A DNA stretch of 64,000 nt from the NCBI RefSeq assembly GCF_015350975.1, contig NZ_JADKRX010000006.1, positions 107,785 to 171,784 of the forward strand, in the 5' to 3' direction. The first letter of the stretch is position 1, and the number at the start of each line of letters is the position of its first letter. This document shows positions 33,641-41,622 of this stretch, piece after piece. The stretch is from Curtobacterium sp. VKM Ac-1395 (GTDB lineage: Bacteria; Actinomycetota; Actinomycetes; Actinomycetales; Microbacteriaceae). The position numbers and the translations under genes are program-made. The notes beneath the pieces are model-generated. The model was given only the letters and a program-made list of their open reading frames with translations. It did not search any database and was not told the DNA's origin.

Positions 33641-35002
33641 ATGGCCTTCCTCGACCCCACCCAGGCCAAACTCGTCCGTCGCAACTTCAACGGCCCGGCA
33701 CGCATCCGCGGCGCCGCCGGCACCGGCAAGACCGTCGTCGGCCTGCACCGCGCCGCCTACCTGGCGCGCGCGACCGGCGGTCGCGTCCTCTTCACCACCT
33801 ACATCCGCACCCTCCCGGCGGTCCTGCAGTCCCTCCTCGAACGCCTCGCGCCCGACATGGTCGGCCGCGTCGACTTCGTCAACGTGCACGCCTTCGCCAG
33901 CCAGCTCCTCAAGGAGCGCGGGGTCCCGTTCCGCATCGACGGACTGGAGGCTCAGCGCGCCTTCGCCGACGCCTGGAACGTGATCGGAGCCTCCAGTCCG
34001 CTGCGCGCTCCGCGCTTCACGCGCCGGTACTGGGAGGAGGAGATCGCTCACGTCATCAAGGGGCGCGGGCTGACGCACTTCGACGAGTACGCCGACCTGG
34101 CGCGCGTCGGGCGGCGGCACGCGCTGCCGGTCGAGGTCCGGCAGGCGGTGTGGGACCTGTACGAGACCTACTCGACCAATCTGCGCGAGCGGCGCGTCTG
34201 CGACTTCGAGGACGTGGTCCTGCTCGCCAGGGACGCCGTCCGCGACCAACCGCTCGACCGGTACGACGCCGTCATCGTGGACGAGGCGCAGGACCTGTCG
34301 TGCGCGATGGTCTCGCTGCTGCACGCCCTGGTCGAGGACCGCCCGGACGGCCTGACGCTCATCGGCGATGGCCAGCAGACCATCTACCCGGGCGGCTACA
34401 CCCTCGGCGAGGTCGGCATCAGTCTTGCCGGGCGTGGTGTCGTCCTCGACGTGAACCACCGCAACACCGCCGAGATCCTCGACTTCGCGAAGAAGATGGT
34501 GGCGGACGACCAGTTCGTCGACATCGAGGGCGTCGACGGCGCCGGGGACACGGTCTCCGCGGTCACCCGCTCTGGCCCTGCGCCCGGGGTCCACCGCTTC
34601 GCGGACCGCGCGGCGCACGATGCTGCGCTGCTCGCCCGCGTCGACGAGGTCCTGCGCTTGGTGGGGACCGGCCGCGGTGACGTCGGCATCCTCACCGCGA
34701 CGAACCCGCAGGCCGACAAGGTCACGGCGGTCCTCGATGCAGCCGGAGTGCCGTCCGTCTCGCTGAAGCACTACGCGGGTAAGAGCTCCGACAGGGTGCG
34801 GGTCGGGACGATCAAGCGGGCGAAGGGCCTCGAGTTCAAGCAGGTCCTGCTGCCGCACGTACCGGCGAAGCTGCTCGGTGACGCTCCGGACACCGAGTCG
34901 GTCGCCGTCCGCGAGCGCCGCGAGCTCGACCGCCGCGAGCTGTACGTCGGGATGACCCGAGCGCGTGACGGTCTCTGGGTCGGTGCGCTCGGCCGCGCGT
35001 GA
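33641..35002 (+). CDS. UvrD-like superfamily I helicase, 5' part frameshifted
   Basis: This 453-residue frame has SF1 helicase motifs: GAAGTGKT (Walker A, residues 24-31), VDEAQDLS (Walker B), LIGDGQQTIYPGG, GLEFKQV and YVGMTRARD. It unwinds or translocates on DNA using ATP. Family members are longer by 100-150 residues at the front. Just upstream, SFDDELRERLLNGVLGAP is readable in another frame, and adding one C near 33625 would join it to VQDWMAFLDP. So the gene seems broken by a one-base deletion (or a sequence error), and the ATG at 33641 would be an internal start. If expressed, the product still has all ATPase motifs. The Vsr gene follows 90 bases later. Confidence 0.78.
   Translation: MAFLDPTQAKLVRRNFNGPARIRGAAGTGKTVVGLHRAAYLARATGGRVLFTTYIRTLPAVLQSLLERLAPDMVGRVDFVNVHAFASQLLKERGVPFRIDGLEAQRAFADAWNVIGASSPLRAPRFTRRYWEEEIAHVIKGRGLTHFDEYADLARVGRRHALPVEVRQAVWDLYETYSTNLRERRVCDFEDVVLLARDAVRDQPLDRYDAVIVDEAQDLSCAMVSLLHALVEDRPDGLTLIGDGQQTIYPGGYTLGEVGISLAGRGVVLDVNHRNTAEILDFAKKMVADDQFVDIEGVDGAGDTVSAVTRSGPAPGVHRFADRAAHDAALLARVDEVLRLVGTGRGDVGILTATNPQADKVTAVLDAAGVPSVSLKHYAGKSSDRVRVGTIKRAKGLEFKQVLLPHVPAKLLGDAPDTESVAVRERRELDRRELYVGMTRARDGLWVGALGRA
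33941..33999. repeat. Inverted pair of a dispersed 13-mer forming a possible hairpin inside a gene
   Basis: GGACTGGAGGCTC and its reverse complement GAGCCTCCAGTCC lie 33 bases apart inside the helicase gene. They are two of seven near-identical copies of this word in the window (also 1497, 6507, 20541, 45810, 56468, 60706). Confidence 0.65.
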
Positions 35003-35092
35003 GCGGGTCTGCGCGCCTCGGCGAGGCACTGACTCTCCACCGGTCGTCGGCGACCCATTCTGCACGCGCACCCGTCGGGCTAGCGTCACGGG

Positions 35093-35566
35093 ATGCAGCA
35101 GTGGGAAGCGGACGACGCCCGGCGGAAGCACATGGCTCGGCTCCGGCGGCGCGACACTGCACCGGAGCTCGCACTGCGCCGGGTCCTGCACGCACGGGGC
35201 CGACGGTTCTTCGTCAACCGGCTCGTCAGCTCACGCACTCGGACGCGGGCTGACCTCGTCTTCTCTCGTGCCCGGGTAGCAGTCTTCGTCGACGGCTGCT
35301 TCTGGCACTTCTGCGAGGAGCACGCGCACCTGCCGAAGGCCAACGCCGATTTGTGGCGGCAGAAGCTCCTGGCGAACCGGCAGCGGGATGCTCGGCACGA
35401 CGAGGTGCTCCGCGCTGAGGGGTGGAAGGTCGTCCGCGTTTGGGAGCACGAGGATCCTGTTCAGGCCGCTGACCGCGTGGAGCGTGAACTCGCGCTCTGG
35501 GCTCAGATCGTCGATGGTCGATGGTCGATGGTCGACGAGCCTCAAGCACGCCGACCAGTCCGCTGA
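35093..35566 (+). CDS. vsr: Very short patch repair endonuclease
   Basis: This 157-residue protein is a good Vsr match. RKHMARLRRRDTAPELALRRVL is at the N-terminus. VAVFVDGCFWHFCEEH follows, then LPKANADLWRQKLLANRQRDARHDEVL and EGWKVVRVWEHE at the end. Vsr nicks next to T:G mismatches left by deamination of 5-methylcytosine, so it limits mutation at sites of a C5 methyltransferase. A suitable methylase lies about 8 kb upstream (26312-27472). The C-terminal end has GTCGATG tandem repeats at DNA level (35510-35530), coding for DGRWSMVD. It follows the helicase gene and is convergent with the lipoproteins. Confidence 0.87.
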   Translation: MQQWEADDARRKHMARLRRRDTAPELALRRVLHARGRRFFVNRLVSSRTRTRADLVFSRARVAVFVDGCFWHFCEEHAHLPKANADLWRQKLLANRQRDARHDEVLRAEGWKVVRVWEHEDPVQAADRVERELALWAQIVDGRWSMVDEPQARRPVR

Positions 35567-35634
35567 ACCGCACGACGACGCCGGCGTGACGCCGACGTGT
35601 TCAACATCGCGTCGCAGTCGTGTCCGATGCCGCG

Positions 35635-36111
35635 TCACTCCTCGTAGTCGTCGAGCGATCCTGTAGCACACGGTGAGAGGACGCGGATGGCGACCGTCGT
35701 GTTGCTGACCTGGTAGGCGGCGCTGGCTGCCCCCGCCTCGTCCGCGGTTGCCGAGTACAGGATGCCGCGCTTCTCGCCGAAGTCCGTCGTCGACGGAGAG
35801 ACAGTCAGCCCCTCGGCCGTCCAGAACCGCCCGAACGTCGTGGCGAGTTGCTTCGCGTCCGTCCGGATCCTCGCGGTCACGTAGTACCCGAACCGAACGC
35901 CGCCTTCGCACTGTTCTGCGCTTGGGGACGGTGTCGCTGGCCACGGCAGGTCGACTTGATTCTCGGTGCGGTTCAGCAGCTGCACCGCTGCCTTCTGCGC
36001 ATCGCGTGGCGTTGACACGGCTCCCTGCCCTCCTGCGCACGCACTTGACCCGAGACCGACGATCAAGGTGAGAGCTACCAGTCGGCAGGTCTTGATTCGG
36101 TTGCTGCTCAC
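35635..36111 (-). CDS. Lipoprotein downstream of the second hydrolase (distal)
   Basis: This 158-residue protein has a signal peptide ending in VGLGSSAC, and GTG is the start. The mature domain shows AAVQLLNRTENQVDLPWPATP, ECEGG-type Cys followed by VRFGYYV, a helix around FGRFWTAEGL, TDFGEKRGILYSATAD, and a closing SPCATGSLDDYEE. These features match the adjacent lipoprotein (36215-36700) and less closely those of the first cluster. It is transcribed in the direction of the hydrolase operon, about 100 bases after the previous gene. As with the others, an immunity role is inferred from position. The acidic C-terminal tail is shared with the neighbour. Confidence 0.76.
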   Translation of the reverse strand: MSSNRIKTCRLVALTLIVGLGSSACAGGQGAVSTPRDAQKAAVQLLNRTENQVDLPWPATPSPSAEQCEGGVRFGYYVTARIRTDAKQLATTFGRFWTAEGLTVSPSTTDFGEKRGILYSATADEAGAASAAYQVSNTTVAIRVLSPCATGSLDDYEE

Positions 36112-36214
36112 CGCATCGTCCCTTTCGGGGCGCTGGCCGAGCCAAACACCCGATTGGCTCCGAGAAGCGGATCAGCATCGTGAGGAGGATGACTGCCCTC
36201 ACGCCGTGCGCTGC

Positions 36215-36700
36215 TCACTCGTAGTCGCTGACGTTCCCGTCGGCGCACTGAGAATCAACGTACAAGTTGATGCCAGTGCTGGAGATCTCGTACGAGCCCC
36301 AGGGCATCCGATCCGCACGAGCGGTGGCTGAATACATGACACCGTACTTGCCGAAGTCTTCCTGGGATGGCTTGACCTCAAGACCACGGCTCGTCCAGTA
36401 CGACTGGAGTGTCGAAGCGATCTTCTGTGAGTCCGCATCGGTGTCCACCGAGACGAAGTACTGGAATCGCACCCCGTCATCTCCATCGGAACATCGCGTA
36501 GCCACGGGTGTGGGCACCGGGGGCCATGCGACGTCCTGTTCGTGCTGCATGGTGTCCTTCAGGAACGCAACGGCTTCTGCTTTGGCGTCGTCGGCGTGCA
36601 CGTTCGAACCTCCGGTAGCGGCGCAACCGCTGAGTAGGAGCATCACTGCGGAGAAGATCGCCGCTGACGCGATGAGATTGGGTTGTTTGGCTGTGGTCAT
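36215..36700 (-). CDS. Lipoprotein overlapping the second hydrolase gene
   Basis: This 161-residue protein has a lipoprotein signal peptide (SAVMLLLSGC). The mature domain has DTMQHEQDVAWPPVPTP, RCSDGDDGVRFQYFVSVD, SYWTSRGLEV, EDFGKYGVMYSATA and LYVDSQCADG. The DFGKYG...LYxA and VDSxC parts correspond closely to lipoprotein 1 of the first cluster (DYGKYGTLYEA, LDSVCVAG), which links the two loci. Its ATG overlaps the hydrolase stop by 4 bases (ATGA), so it is translated together with the hydrolase. That tight coupling is what one expects for an immunity protein of a toxin gene. Not tested. Confidence 0.78.
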   Translation of the reverse strand: MTTAKQPNLIASAAIFSAVMLLLSGCAATGGSNVHADDAKAEAVAFLKDTMQHEQDVAWPPVPTPVATRCSDGDDGVRFQYFVSVDTDADSQKIASTLQSYWTSRGLEVKPSQEDFGKYGVMYSATARADRMPWGSYEISSTGINLYVDSQCADGNVSDYE

Positions 36701-38439
36701 GGAAGCGTCACCTTCGCTGTAGCGGCTAGCGACTGAGTACCACTGTCAAGGTATCCAAAGTCATCGCCCTGCCCGTTCGCGCTGAGATCGTGGACATTGA
36801 CCGCGGAGGCCCCTCCTGTTCCGATCGGCGTCGAGCCGAAACCTTCCGTGGGGTCCGCACGGTGCGGCGAACTGAAGGTCCTTCCGACCCACGCGACGCC
36901 GTACTTCTCATCGGCCTGAGCAGCGTACATGTGCCTGACATGCGTGGCCGATGCGTCCGGAACACTGGTGTGCATCCCGGCAGACCCGTAAGTCACGAAT
37001 GAGTTGACGTCCACGTCCGCGCTGTCTGCGAGGGCGAGCGAAGCCACCGTCGACCCGTACGAGTGCGCGAGAACGTTTAGCGAGGCATCAGGACGGGTTG
37101 CACGGAGGCCCGACAGGTCTTGTTCAAGGGCTGGCGCCCCTCGCTCTGCGTACTCCTGGTTGAACACGGCTGGGTCCCCTGTCTTCGTGAAATCAGGTGG
37201 GGCCTCGTACCCGAGCCAGGTGACCACGGCCGTCGGTTCTGCGGGCGGCGGCAGTCGCTGCTGCGCTGCCTGGATGTTTGACCCTGTCCGCATGTAGTGC
37301 GTGGTGTCCTCGAGGGAGCTTCCCATGCCGGGAACGAGGTAGGACACGCTGCCTGCAGTGTCCAGGTCTCCGACGGAGAAGGCCCCAAGAGGCGGCGCTC
37401 CCGGTTTGAAACTCACCATCTGGCGGGGTAGCGGAGTCCGGAGGTTGAGAGGCGTCCTGGCTCCAGCCAAAAAGTTCTCAAGTGCATCGTGCTGCTGCTC
37501 TGCAGCACGGAGCTTCGCCAGGGCCCGGGAGTAGGCGGTCCGTCCCACTGCACCCGCGACCGACTCCTTCGCACGCTTCAAATCAGCCTTCGCAGCATCG
37601 AAGGCCTTCTCCGCGCTGATCCGGTTCGCCTGGTCCCGCGCCCAGTACGCGACGCCGTTGAGATTGCCGATCACTGCGGGCAGGGCGGTGATCAACCCGT
37701 CCTGCGCAGCGGAGTGCTCGCCCGCACTCCCACGGCCGCCCATGCTGTCCCACCACTGCTTCACGACGTCTGGCTCCATCGATGCGAGTCGCATTTCGAT
37801 CTGCTTCTGCAGCGCGGCGAGTTGTTCCGGCGGCATCGTGGTGAGGGCCACGAGGAAGTCAGCGTCGGACATCGACGGCATCGATGCGGCGAAGGAGATG
37901 GTGTTCCCGACGACGTCCGAACCGGAGAGTGCGGACGCGGCCGCACGGTCGGCAGCCTGGCGACGCGCCACGAGCTCCGTCCACTGTGTCGCGAGCCGCG
38001 CTTGCGTCAGAGCGAGGTCATCGCTCGAGCTCTGGAGACGACGCAGGGCAGCCCGATCAGCATCGGACGCGTCATCGGCGTGCGCGGCGTGCGCTGCTCG
38101 GGCAGTCGAGTTCGCGTTCCTCGCGACATCGGCCGCCGCGTTGTCCTGAGCGCTCCGGATGCGCTGGGCTTCGTCCTGGATCTGCCGGACCTGTTCGGCG
38201 TAGGTCTCGAGCGCGGTCGCTGCGGCGTCGACCCGACTGCAGACTCGGTTCGCGGCATCGGGGAGTGTCGATGCCGTCGAGGTGAAGCGTTGCCTGGACG
38301 CACCTTGCCATCCGACGGCAAGGGCGGAGGCTCGGGTCGTCGCGCTCGCGCCGGCCGCGATGGATCGTGAGCGCTCGGTGAGCTGCATCGCCATTCGCTT
38401 GATCGTTCCGGGGTCACCGGACAGGGGATCCGCGGTCAT
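36697..38439 (-). CDS. WXG-domain alpha/beta-hydrolase (DUF1023-like), second copy
   Basis: This 580-residue homologue of the protein at 14549-16324 has an N-terminal WXG100-like hairpin with Trp-Gln-Gly at 44-46 (AVGWQGASRQRF). A coiled helical middle follows, with an extra QAADRAAASAL helix. The hydrolase domain has YLVPGMGSS, the elbow VLAHSYGST with Ser near 460, and VNVHDLS near the end. The C-terminal YLDSGTQSLAATAKVTL mirrors the first copy. No signal peptide is present, which agrees with delivery as a WXG-type substrate. It overlaps the WXG partner at its start and a lipoprotein at its end, each by 4 bases. Substrate could be lipid or ester; unknown. Confidence 0.82.
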   Translation of the reverse strand: MTADPLSGDPGTIKRMAMQLTERSRSIAAGASATTRASALAVGWQGASRQRFTSTASTLPDAANRVCSRVDAAATALETYAEQVRQIQDEAQRIRSAQDNAAADVARNANSTARAAHAAHADDASDADRAALRRLQSSSDDLALTQARLATQWTELVARRQAADRAAASALSGSDVVGNTISFAASMPSMSDADFLVALTTMPPEQLAALQKQIEMRLASMEPDVVKQWWDSMGGRGSAGEHSAAQDGLITALPAVIGNLNGVAYWARDQANRISAEKAFDAAKADLKRAKESVAGAVGRTAYSRALAKLRAAEQQHDALENFLAGARTPLNLRTPLPRQMVSFKPGAPPLGAFSVGDLDTAGSVSYLVPGMGSSLEDTTHYMRTGSNIQAAQQRLPPPAEPTAVVTWLGYEAPPDFTKTGDPAVFNQEYAERGAPALEQDLSGLRATRPDASLNVLAHSYGSTVASLALADSADVDVNSFVTYGSAGMHTSVPDASATHVRHMYAAQADEKYGVAWVGRTFSSPHRADPTEGFGSTPIGTGGASAVNVHDLSANGQGDDFGYLDSGTQSLAATAKVTLP

Positions 38440-38714
38440 CTGCCGGCAGCCTTCCCGGCGAGGTCCTGGTCAACGTCTTGGAACGACGACTTGGTGTCGT
38501 GGGCATAGGTCGAGAGAGTCATCGCGCTGTCGCTGAGCCACTGGGCCATCTGCTGCTGCATCGCTCGCATCGTCGCGAACGCCTGGTCGACCTCGGCAGC
38601 ACCGAACGCGCCAGTTGGACCGTCGACCGAACCGTGCGCGAATGACCGGGCCGCCGAGTGCATCCGCTCAGACACATGGTCGAGCACGTCGTAGGACACC
38701 GTGAGTACAGCCAT
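38436..38714 (-). CDS. WXG100-like partner protein of the second hydrolase
   Basis: This 92-residue protein consists of two helices (YDVLDHVSERMHSAARSFA; AMQQQMAQWLSDSAMTLSTY) joined by a Gly/Pro turn (GSVDGPTGAFGAAE). It has the size of WXG100 proteins but no WXG at the turn. The ATG at 38714 follows a strong GAGGGG site. Its stop overlaps the hydrolase ATG (ATGA), the same arrangement as 14271-14552 and 14549-16324. It should be the secretion or folding partner of the hydrolase. A divergent WXG100-like gene lies at 38915, so the 200-base gap between them must hold two promoters. Confidence 0.75.
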   Translation of the reverse strand: MAVLTVSYDVLDHVSERMHSAARSFAHGSVDGPTGAFGAAEVDQAFATMRAMQQQMAQWLSDSAMTLSTYAHDTKSSFQDVDQDLAGKAAGR

Positions 38715-38914
38715 GCAGATCCCCCCTCTTTTCCGGAACAACTCCCCGACGGCAACATATCAGACGCGGTCTCGACGCGGCATGCTCGCAGAGATCAACT
38801 GAACCTCACGTACCTCGCCGTTGTGATGGCAAGAGTGATGTTTCCCCCTCCCCTGCTAGCGTGACGCAGGGTCGTCGGAGGGGCTGACGACTTGAACCAC
38901 CGAGGGGAATCACC

Positions 38915-39211
38915 ATGCCGAACATCAACGTGTCCTACCAGGAGCTCAACGGCAACGCCGACCGGCTGCTCGCAGGGCGTGACGAGATCAACGCGACGCT
39001 GTCGAAGCTGCAGGCGCAGATCGCGTCGCTGACGCAGGCGGGGTTCCAGACCGACCGCTCGTCCGGTGCGTACAACGACGCCTACCAGCGCTTCACCTCC
39101 GGTGCGCAGAACACCATCGGTGGCCTGAACGACCTGGCCCAGTTCCTCCGCACCACCGCGACCACGCTGGGCGACGTCGACCAGCAGCTCGCATCGAAGC
39201 TCGGCCGCTGA
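38915..39211 (+). CDS. WXG100/EsxA-like secreted protein
   Basis: This 98-residue, two-helix protein resembles actinobacterial WXG100 proteins. The first helix is NVSYQELNGNADRLLAGRDE, the turn is TQAGFQTDRSSGAYNDAYQRF, and the second helix ends in FLRTTATTLGDVDQQLASKL. The Trp of WXG is replaced by Gly-Phe. The ATG follows a GAGGGG site. It is divergent from the second effector operon and heads the right-hand lipoprotein array. Its GFQTD turn differs from the partner protein at 38436, so it is a second substrate type. Type VII export is expected, but no secretion ATPase lies in the window. Confidence 0.82.
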   Translation: MPNINVSYQELNGNADRLLAGRDEINATLSKLQAQIASLTQAGFQTDRSSGAYNDAYQRFTSGAQNTIGGLNDLAQFLRTTATTLGDVDQQLASKLGR

Positions 39212-39283
39212 CGCGAATCGAGATCATCGACGCTCGCGCTGGTGTGGGGACACCGCGTCGAGCGTCGTCTCAGGGGGTGAACT

Positions 39284-39382
39284 GTGAGTGCAGAACTGAA
39301 GGTCGTCCACGCCGCATTGGATGCAACAGCGACACAGGTGTCCGTTGCTGCTGACGACGGCCGAGTGCCCTGCGCGACATGA
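39284..39382 (+). pseudogene. Remnant of another WXG100-like gene
   Basis: A 32-codon frame with a GGGGG ribosome site starts at a GTG. It reads AELKVVHAALDATATQVSVA, like the first helix of a WXG100-type protein, and then stops. It lies between the WXG100 gene and the first lipoprotein of the right-hand array, so a larger gene was probably lost here by deletion. Confidence 0.45.
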
Positions 39383-39407
39383 GAACGTTCGTCGAGGACC
39401 AGTGATC

Positions 39408-39893
39408 ATGAAAGCCGTCAAACTCCTCGCCATTGCGACGACAGCCGCCCTCCTGACGGGATGCTCCATGAACGGTGCGAACGACGCGGCCGACCCGAAG
39501 CAGCGAGTGATGGACGCCAAGGATCGCACGCAGCAGTTCGAACTCCGTGTGGCAAAGCTCGTGCCAGAGAATGACGTGAGCCAGGTGACACAACTCGGAC
39601 AAGGCTCACTACAGTCGTGCGAATCCGGCGAGATGTGGGCGGGCGGCGTGACGATTCAGCTGCGATCTGGGGTGGAGCCCGAAGCCGTTCTCAACGATCT
39701 TCGTGCCAGCGCGCGCACCGCGGGCTTGGAGGTGGGCTCGAGCAAAGCGTTCGGCGGCGCGCAACGGGTCACGGTCACGAGCAAAGGGGGGATTTCGATC
39801 TTGGTCGATGCCACCGAGCGAAGTCTTGAAGGTGGATCCTTCTCCGAGTGTTTCAACCTCCCCGAGGACTTCTACAGGGGCGGTGCCTTCTGA
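39408..39893 (+). CDS. Lipoprotein A of the right-hand array
   Basis: This 161-residue protein has a short signal peptide ending in AALLTGC. The mature domain is shared with the next three genes: a helix with Lys/Asp (RVMDAKDRTQQFELRVAKLV), QSCESGEMWAGGVTIQL, a helix (VLNDLRASARTAGLEV), a strand RVTVTSKGGISILVDA, and the ending FSECFNLPEDFYRGGAF. Cys-x-x-Gly-x-x-Trp and the last Cys-Phe-x-Leu-Pro are the constant points. The residues Gly-Gly-Arg-Gln-Trp in the others are replaced by Gly-Glu-Met-Trp here, so it is the most diverged of the four. Role unknown; possible immunity function. Confidence 0.75.
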   Translation: MKAVKLLAIATTAALLTGCSMNGANDAADPKQRVMDAKDRTQQFELRVAKLVPENDVSQVTQLGQGSLQSCESGEMWAGGVTIQLRSGVEPEAVLNDLRASARTAGLEVGSSKAFGGAQRVTVTSKGGISILVDATERSLEGGSFSECFNLPEDFYRGGAF

Positions 39894-39973
39894 CAGGCAA
39901 TCCCGTCATGATGACGGAGGTTCGACAGTCGGTCTGCCCGCCTCCAGGGTGCGGCCGGCGGATGCGGTGATTC

Positions 39974-40063
39974 GTGAGGAGGACAGTCAGGATCCGTGGC
40001 ACATTCGCGGTCGCGGTGACCTTGGTCCTGCTGGAACGCTTCCTCGGGATGGGCACACGATGA
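39974..40063 (+). pseudogene. Short frame resembling a lipoprotein signal peptide remnant
   Basis: A 29-codon GTG frame encodes VRRTVRIRGTFAVAVTLVLL, like a signal peptide without a lipobox. Its TGA overlaps the ATG of the next lipoprotein (ATGA). It may be a relic or a leader that helps translation of the next gene. Evidence is limited to composition and position. Confidence 0.3.
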
Positions 40064-40548
40064 AATCGACAGCTGTGTTGCTCGGCCTGACGCTGATCAT
40101 CGGACTTGATGGATGTGCAATGAAGAGCGATCTGCCGACGAACCCCGATGAGCGGATCCTCGTCGTCAAGTCACTTGCGCAAGACGCCGAGATGAAGACC
40201 GCCGAGCTCGTCCCCGTCGATGACCGCACTGACTTCAAGCAAGCCGACAAAGGGACACTCCTGTCGTGCTCCGGCGGCAGACAGTGGTCTGGCAACTCGA
40301 CAATTCAGTTGGAGAACCCGGCGAACGGCGAGCAGGTGATGGAGCAACTCGGCAAGGTGGCCCCTGACCACGGCTTCACGGTCACGCGCAGCACCACGCA
40401 CGATGGAGCTGCCCGCCTGCGCCTCATCGATGTGCACGGAACGACGGTGTACGCGTCAACGTGGGTCGATGGGCGATCGATCGAGGTCAATTCATGCTCG
40501 AGGTGTTTCCCGCTCCCCAATTACTTCCACCCTGAACGCTCGTACTAG
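40060..40548 (+). CDS. Lipoprotein B of the right-hand array
   Basis: This 162-residue protein has a signal peptide ending in LIIGLDGC. The mature part follows the array pattern: ERILVVKSLAQDAEMKTAELV, LLSCSGGRQWSGNSTIQL, VMEQLGKVAPDHGFTVTRS, ARLRLIDVHGTTVYASTW and a final SRCFPLPNYF. It is closest to lipoprotein D (41098-41622), sharing SGGRQWSGN and FPLP. An extra cysteine (NSCSRCF) replaces a Phe found in its relatives. The start is an ATG that overlaps a short upstream frame. It is probably a product of repeated tandem duplication. Membrane surface location is expected. Confidence 0.78.
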   Translation: MKSTAVLLGLTLIIGLDGCAMKSDLPTNPDERILVVKSLAQDAEMKTAELVPVDDRTDFKQADKGTLLSCSGGRQWSGNSTIQLENPANGEQVMEQLGKVAPDHGFTVTRSTTHDGAARLRLIDVHGTTVYASTWVDGRSIEVNSCSRCFPLPNYFHPERSY

Positions 40549-40591
40549 CCAAGTGTCGGGCAAACGGCCGGGCGGAAGGAGAACTGTCATC

Positions 40592-41089
40592 ATGCAACCT
40601 GCGAGACGCACCTGGGTCGTGTTCGCAGCACTAACACTCCTCATCGCCGTGGCAGGCTGCTCGTCGTCGAGCCTCCCCGATGCGCCGAGCGAGCGAATCG
40701 CAGCCGCGAAGGCTGCAGCGCAGTCGGCGGAAGACACCGTGGCCGACTTCGTTCCTCGTGATGAGGTCGAACGCCGTCACCAGATCCCCACCGGCAACCT
40801 GCTGCCGTGCTCGTCCGGCAAACAGTGGTCAGGCAACACGACCTTGCAGCTGGTGCGACGGTACGACGCGGATCGGCTCGTCGACACCGTCGCCCGGAAG
40901 GCGGCTCGCGCAGGTTTCACGGTTGAACGAGACGTCTCCCGGTCGGGAACGCCTCGTTTGAGCGTGACGAACAACGCGGGTGTCTCGCTGCTCTTCGGGG
41001 TCTGGAACCAGGGCACAGTCGTCAACATCGACTCGTTCTCGATGTGCTTCTCACTGCCGACCGGCTTCTCGCCACACCCGTCGTACTGA
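40592..41089 (+). CDS. Lipoprotein C of the right-hand array
   Basis: This 165-residue protein has a good GAAGGAG ribosome site 7 bases before the ATG and a signal peptide ending in LIAVAGC. The mature part has ERIAAAKAAAQSAEDTVADFV, LLPCSSGKQWSGNTTLQL, LVDTVARKAARAGFTVERD, RLSVTNNAGVSLLFGVW and SMCFSLPTGFSPHPSY. It keeps both reference points (CSxGxQWSGN and CFxLP) with altered loops. The nearby genes have the same size and order of motifs. This favours an expanded immunity-type family, but binding partners are unknown. Confidence 0.78.
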   Translation: MQPARRTWVVFAALTLLIAVAGCSSSSLPDAPSERIAAAKAAAQSAEDTVADFVPRDEVERRHQIPTGNLLPCSSGKQWSGNTTLQLVRRYDADRLVDTVARKAARAGFTVERDVSRSGTPRLSVTNNAGVSLLFGVWNQGTVVNIDSFSMCFSLPTGFSPHPSY

Positions 41090-41097
41090 CGGGGCTC

Positions 41098-41622
41098 ATG
41101 AAGGACACACGCAAGCAGAGAGATGAGCAGCCAGTGAAACGAAGTGGTCTTCTGGTGGGCATGGCCCTGGTCATCGGACTGACGGGATGCGCAACGGACA
41201 CTCATCTCCCGTCTGATCCAGAGGAGCGCATCCTGCTCTTCAAAGCTCAGGCACAAGAGGCCGAGAGCGCGGCCGCGCGCCTGATCCCGACAGGCGCACG
41301 GGGAGAGGTCAAGCAGATACCCGAAGGGACGGTGCTCGCTTGCTCTGGTGGCCGACAGTGGTCAGGGAACACGAGGATCACGCTGACGGACCCGAACGCG
41401 GGGCCCTCAGTTCTGCGCGACCTGTCCAGCGATGCTGCGGAGCAGGGTTTCCTGGTCGCCCGCAGTACCACCGCAGACGGCGCACCCCGGATCCGACTTG
41501 TCGACGACAACGGCACCACGCTCCTGGCAACGGTGTGGGTGGACGGGAAGTCCATCGACGTCGACTCGTTCTCGAAGTGCTTCCCCCTCCCTGCCGACTT
41601 CATCCCCCACGGCTCGTACTAG
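41098..41622 (+). CDS. Lipoprotein D of the right-hand array
   Basis: This is the last lipoprotein of the array, 174 residues from the ATG at 41098. A GTG at 41134 would give a shorter signal peptide like that of lipoprotein B and may be the real start. The lipobox is VIGLTGC. Mature motifs are ERILLFKAQAQEAESAAARLI, LACSGGRQWSGNTRITL, VLRDLSSDAAEQGFLVARS, PRIRLVDDNGTTLLATVW and FSKCFPLPADFIPHGSY. It is the nearest relative of lipoprotein B. It is about 150 bases from the ABC exporter operon, which has a separate function. Immunity role inferred from context. Confidence 0.77.
   Translation: MKDTRKQRDEQPVKRSGLLVGMALVIGLTGCATDTHLPSDPEERILLFKAQAQEAESAAARLIPTGARGEVKQIPEGTVLACSGGRQWSGNTRITLTDPNAGPSVLRDLSSDAAEQGFLVARSTTADGAPRIRLVDDNGTTLLATVWVDGKSIDVDSFSKCFPLPADFIPHGSY

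Noticed and set aside
38715..38914. Type VII secretion genes near the WXG100 genes
   Set aside because: The gap holds only divergent promoters; no EccC-like FtsK/SpoIIIE ATPase or other secretion component was found anywhere in the window.
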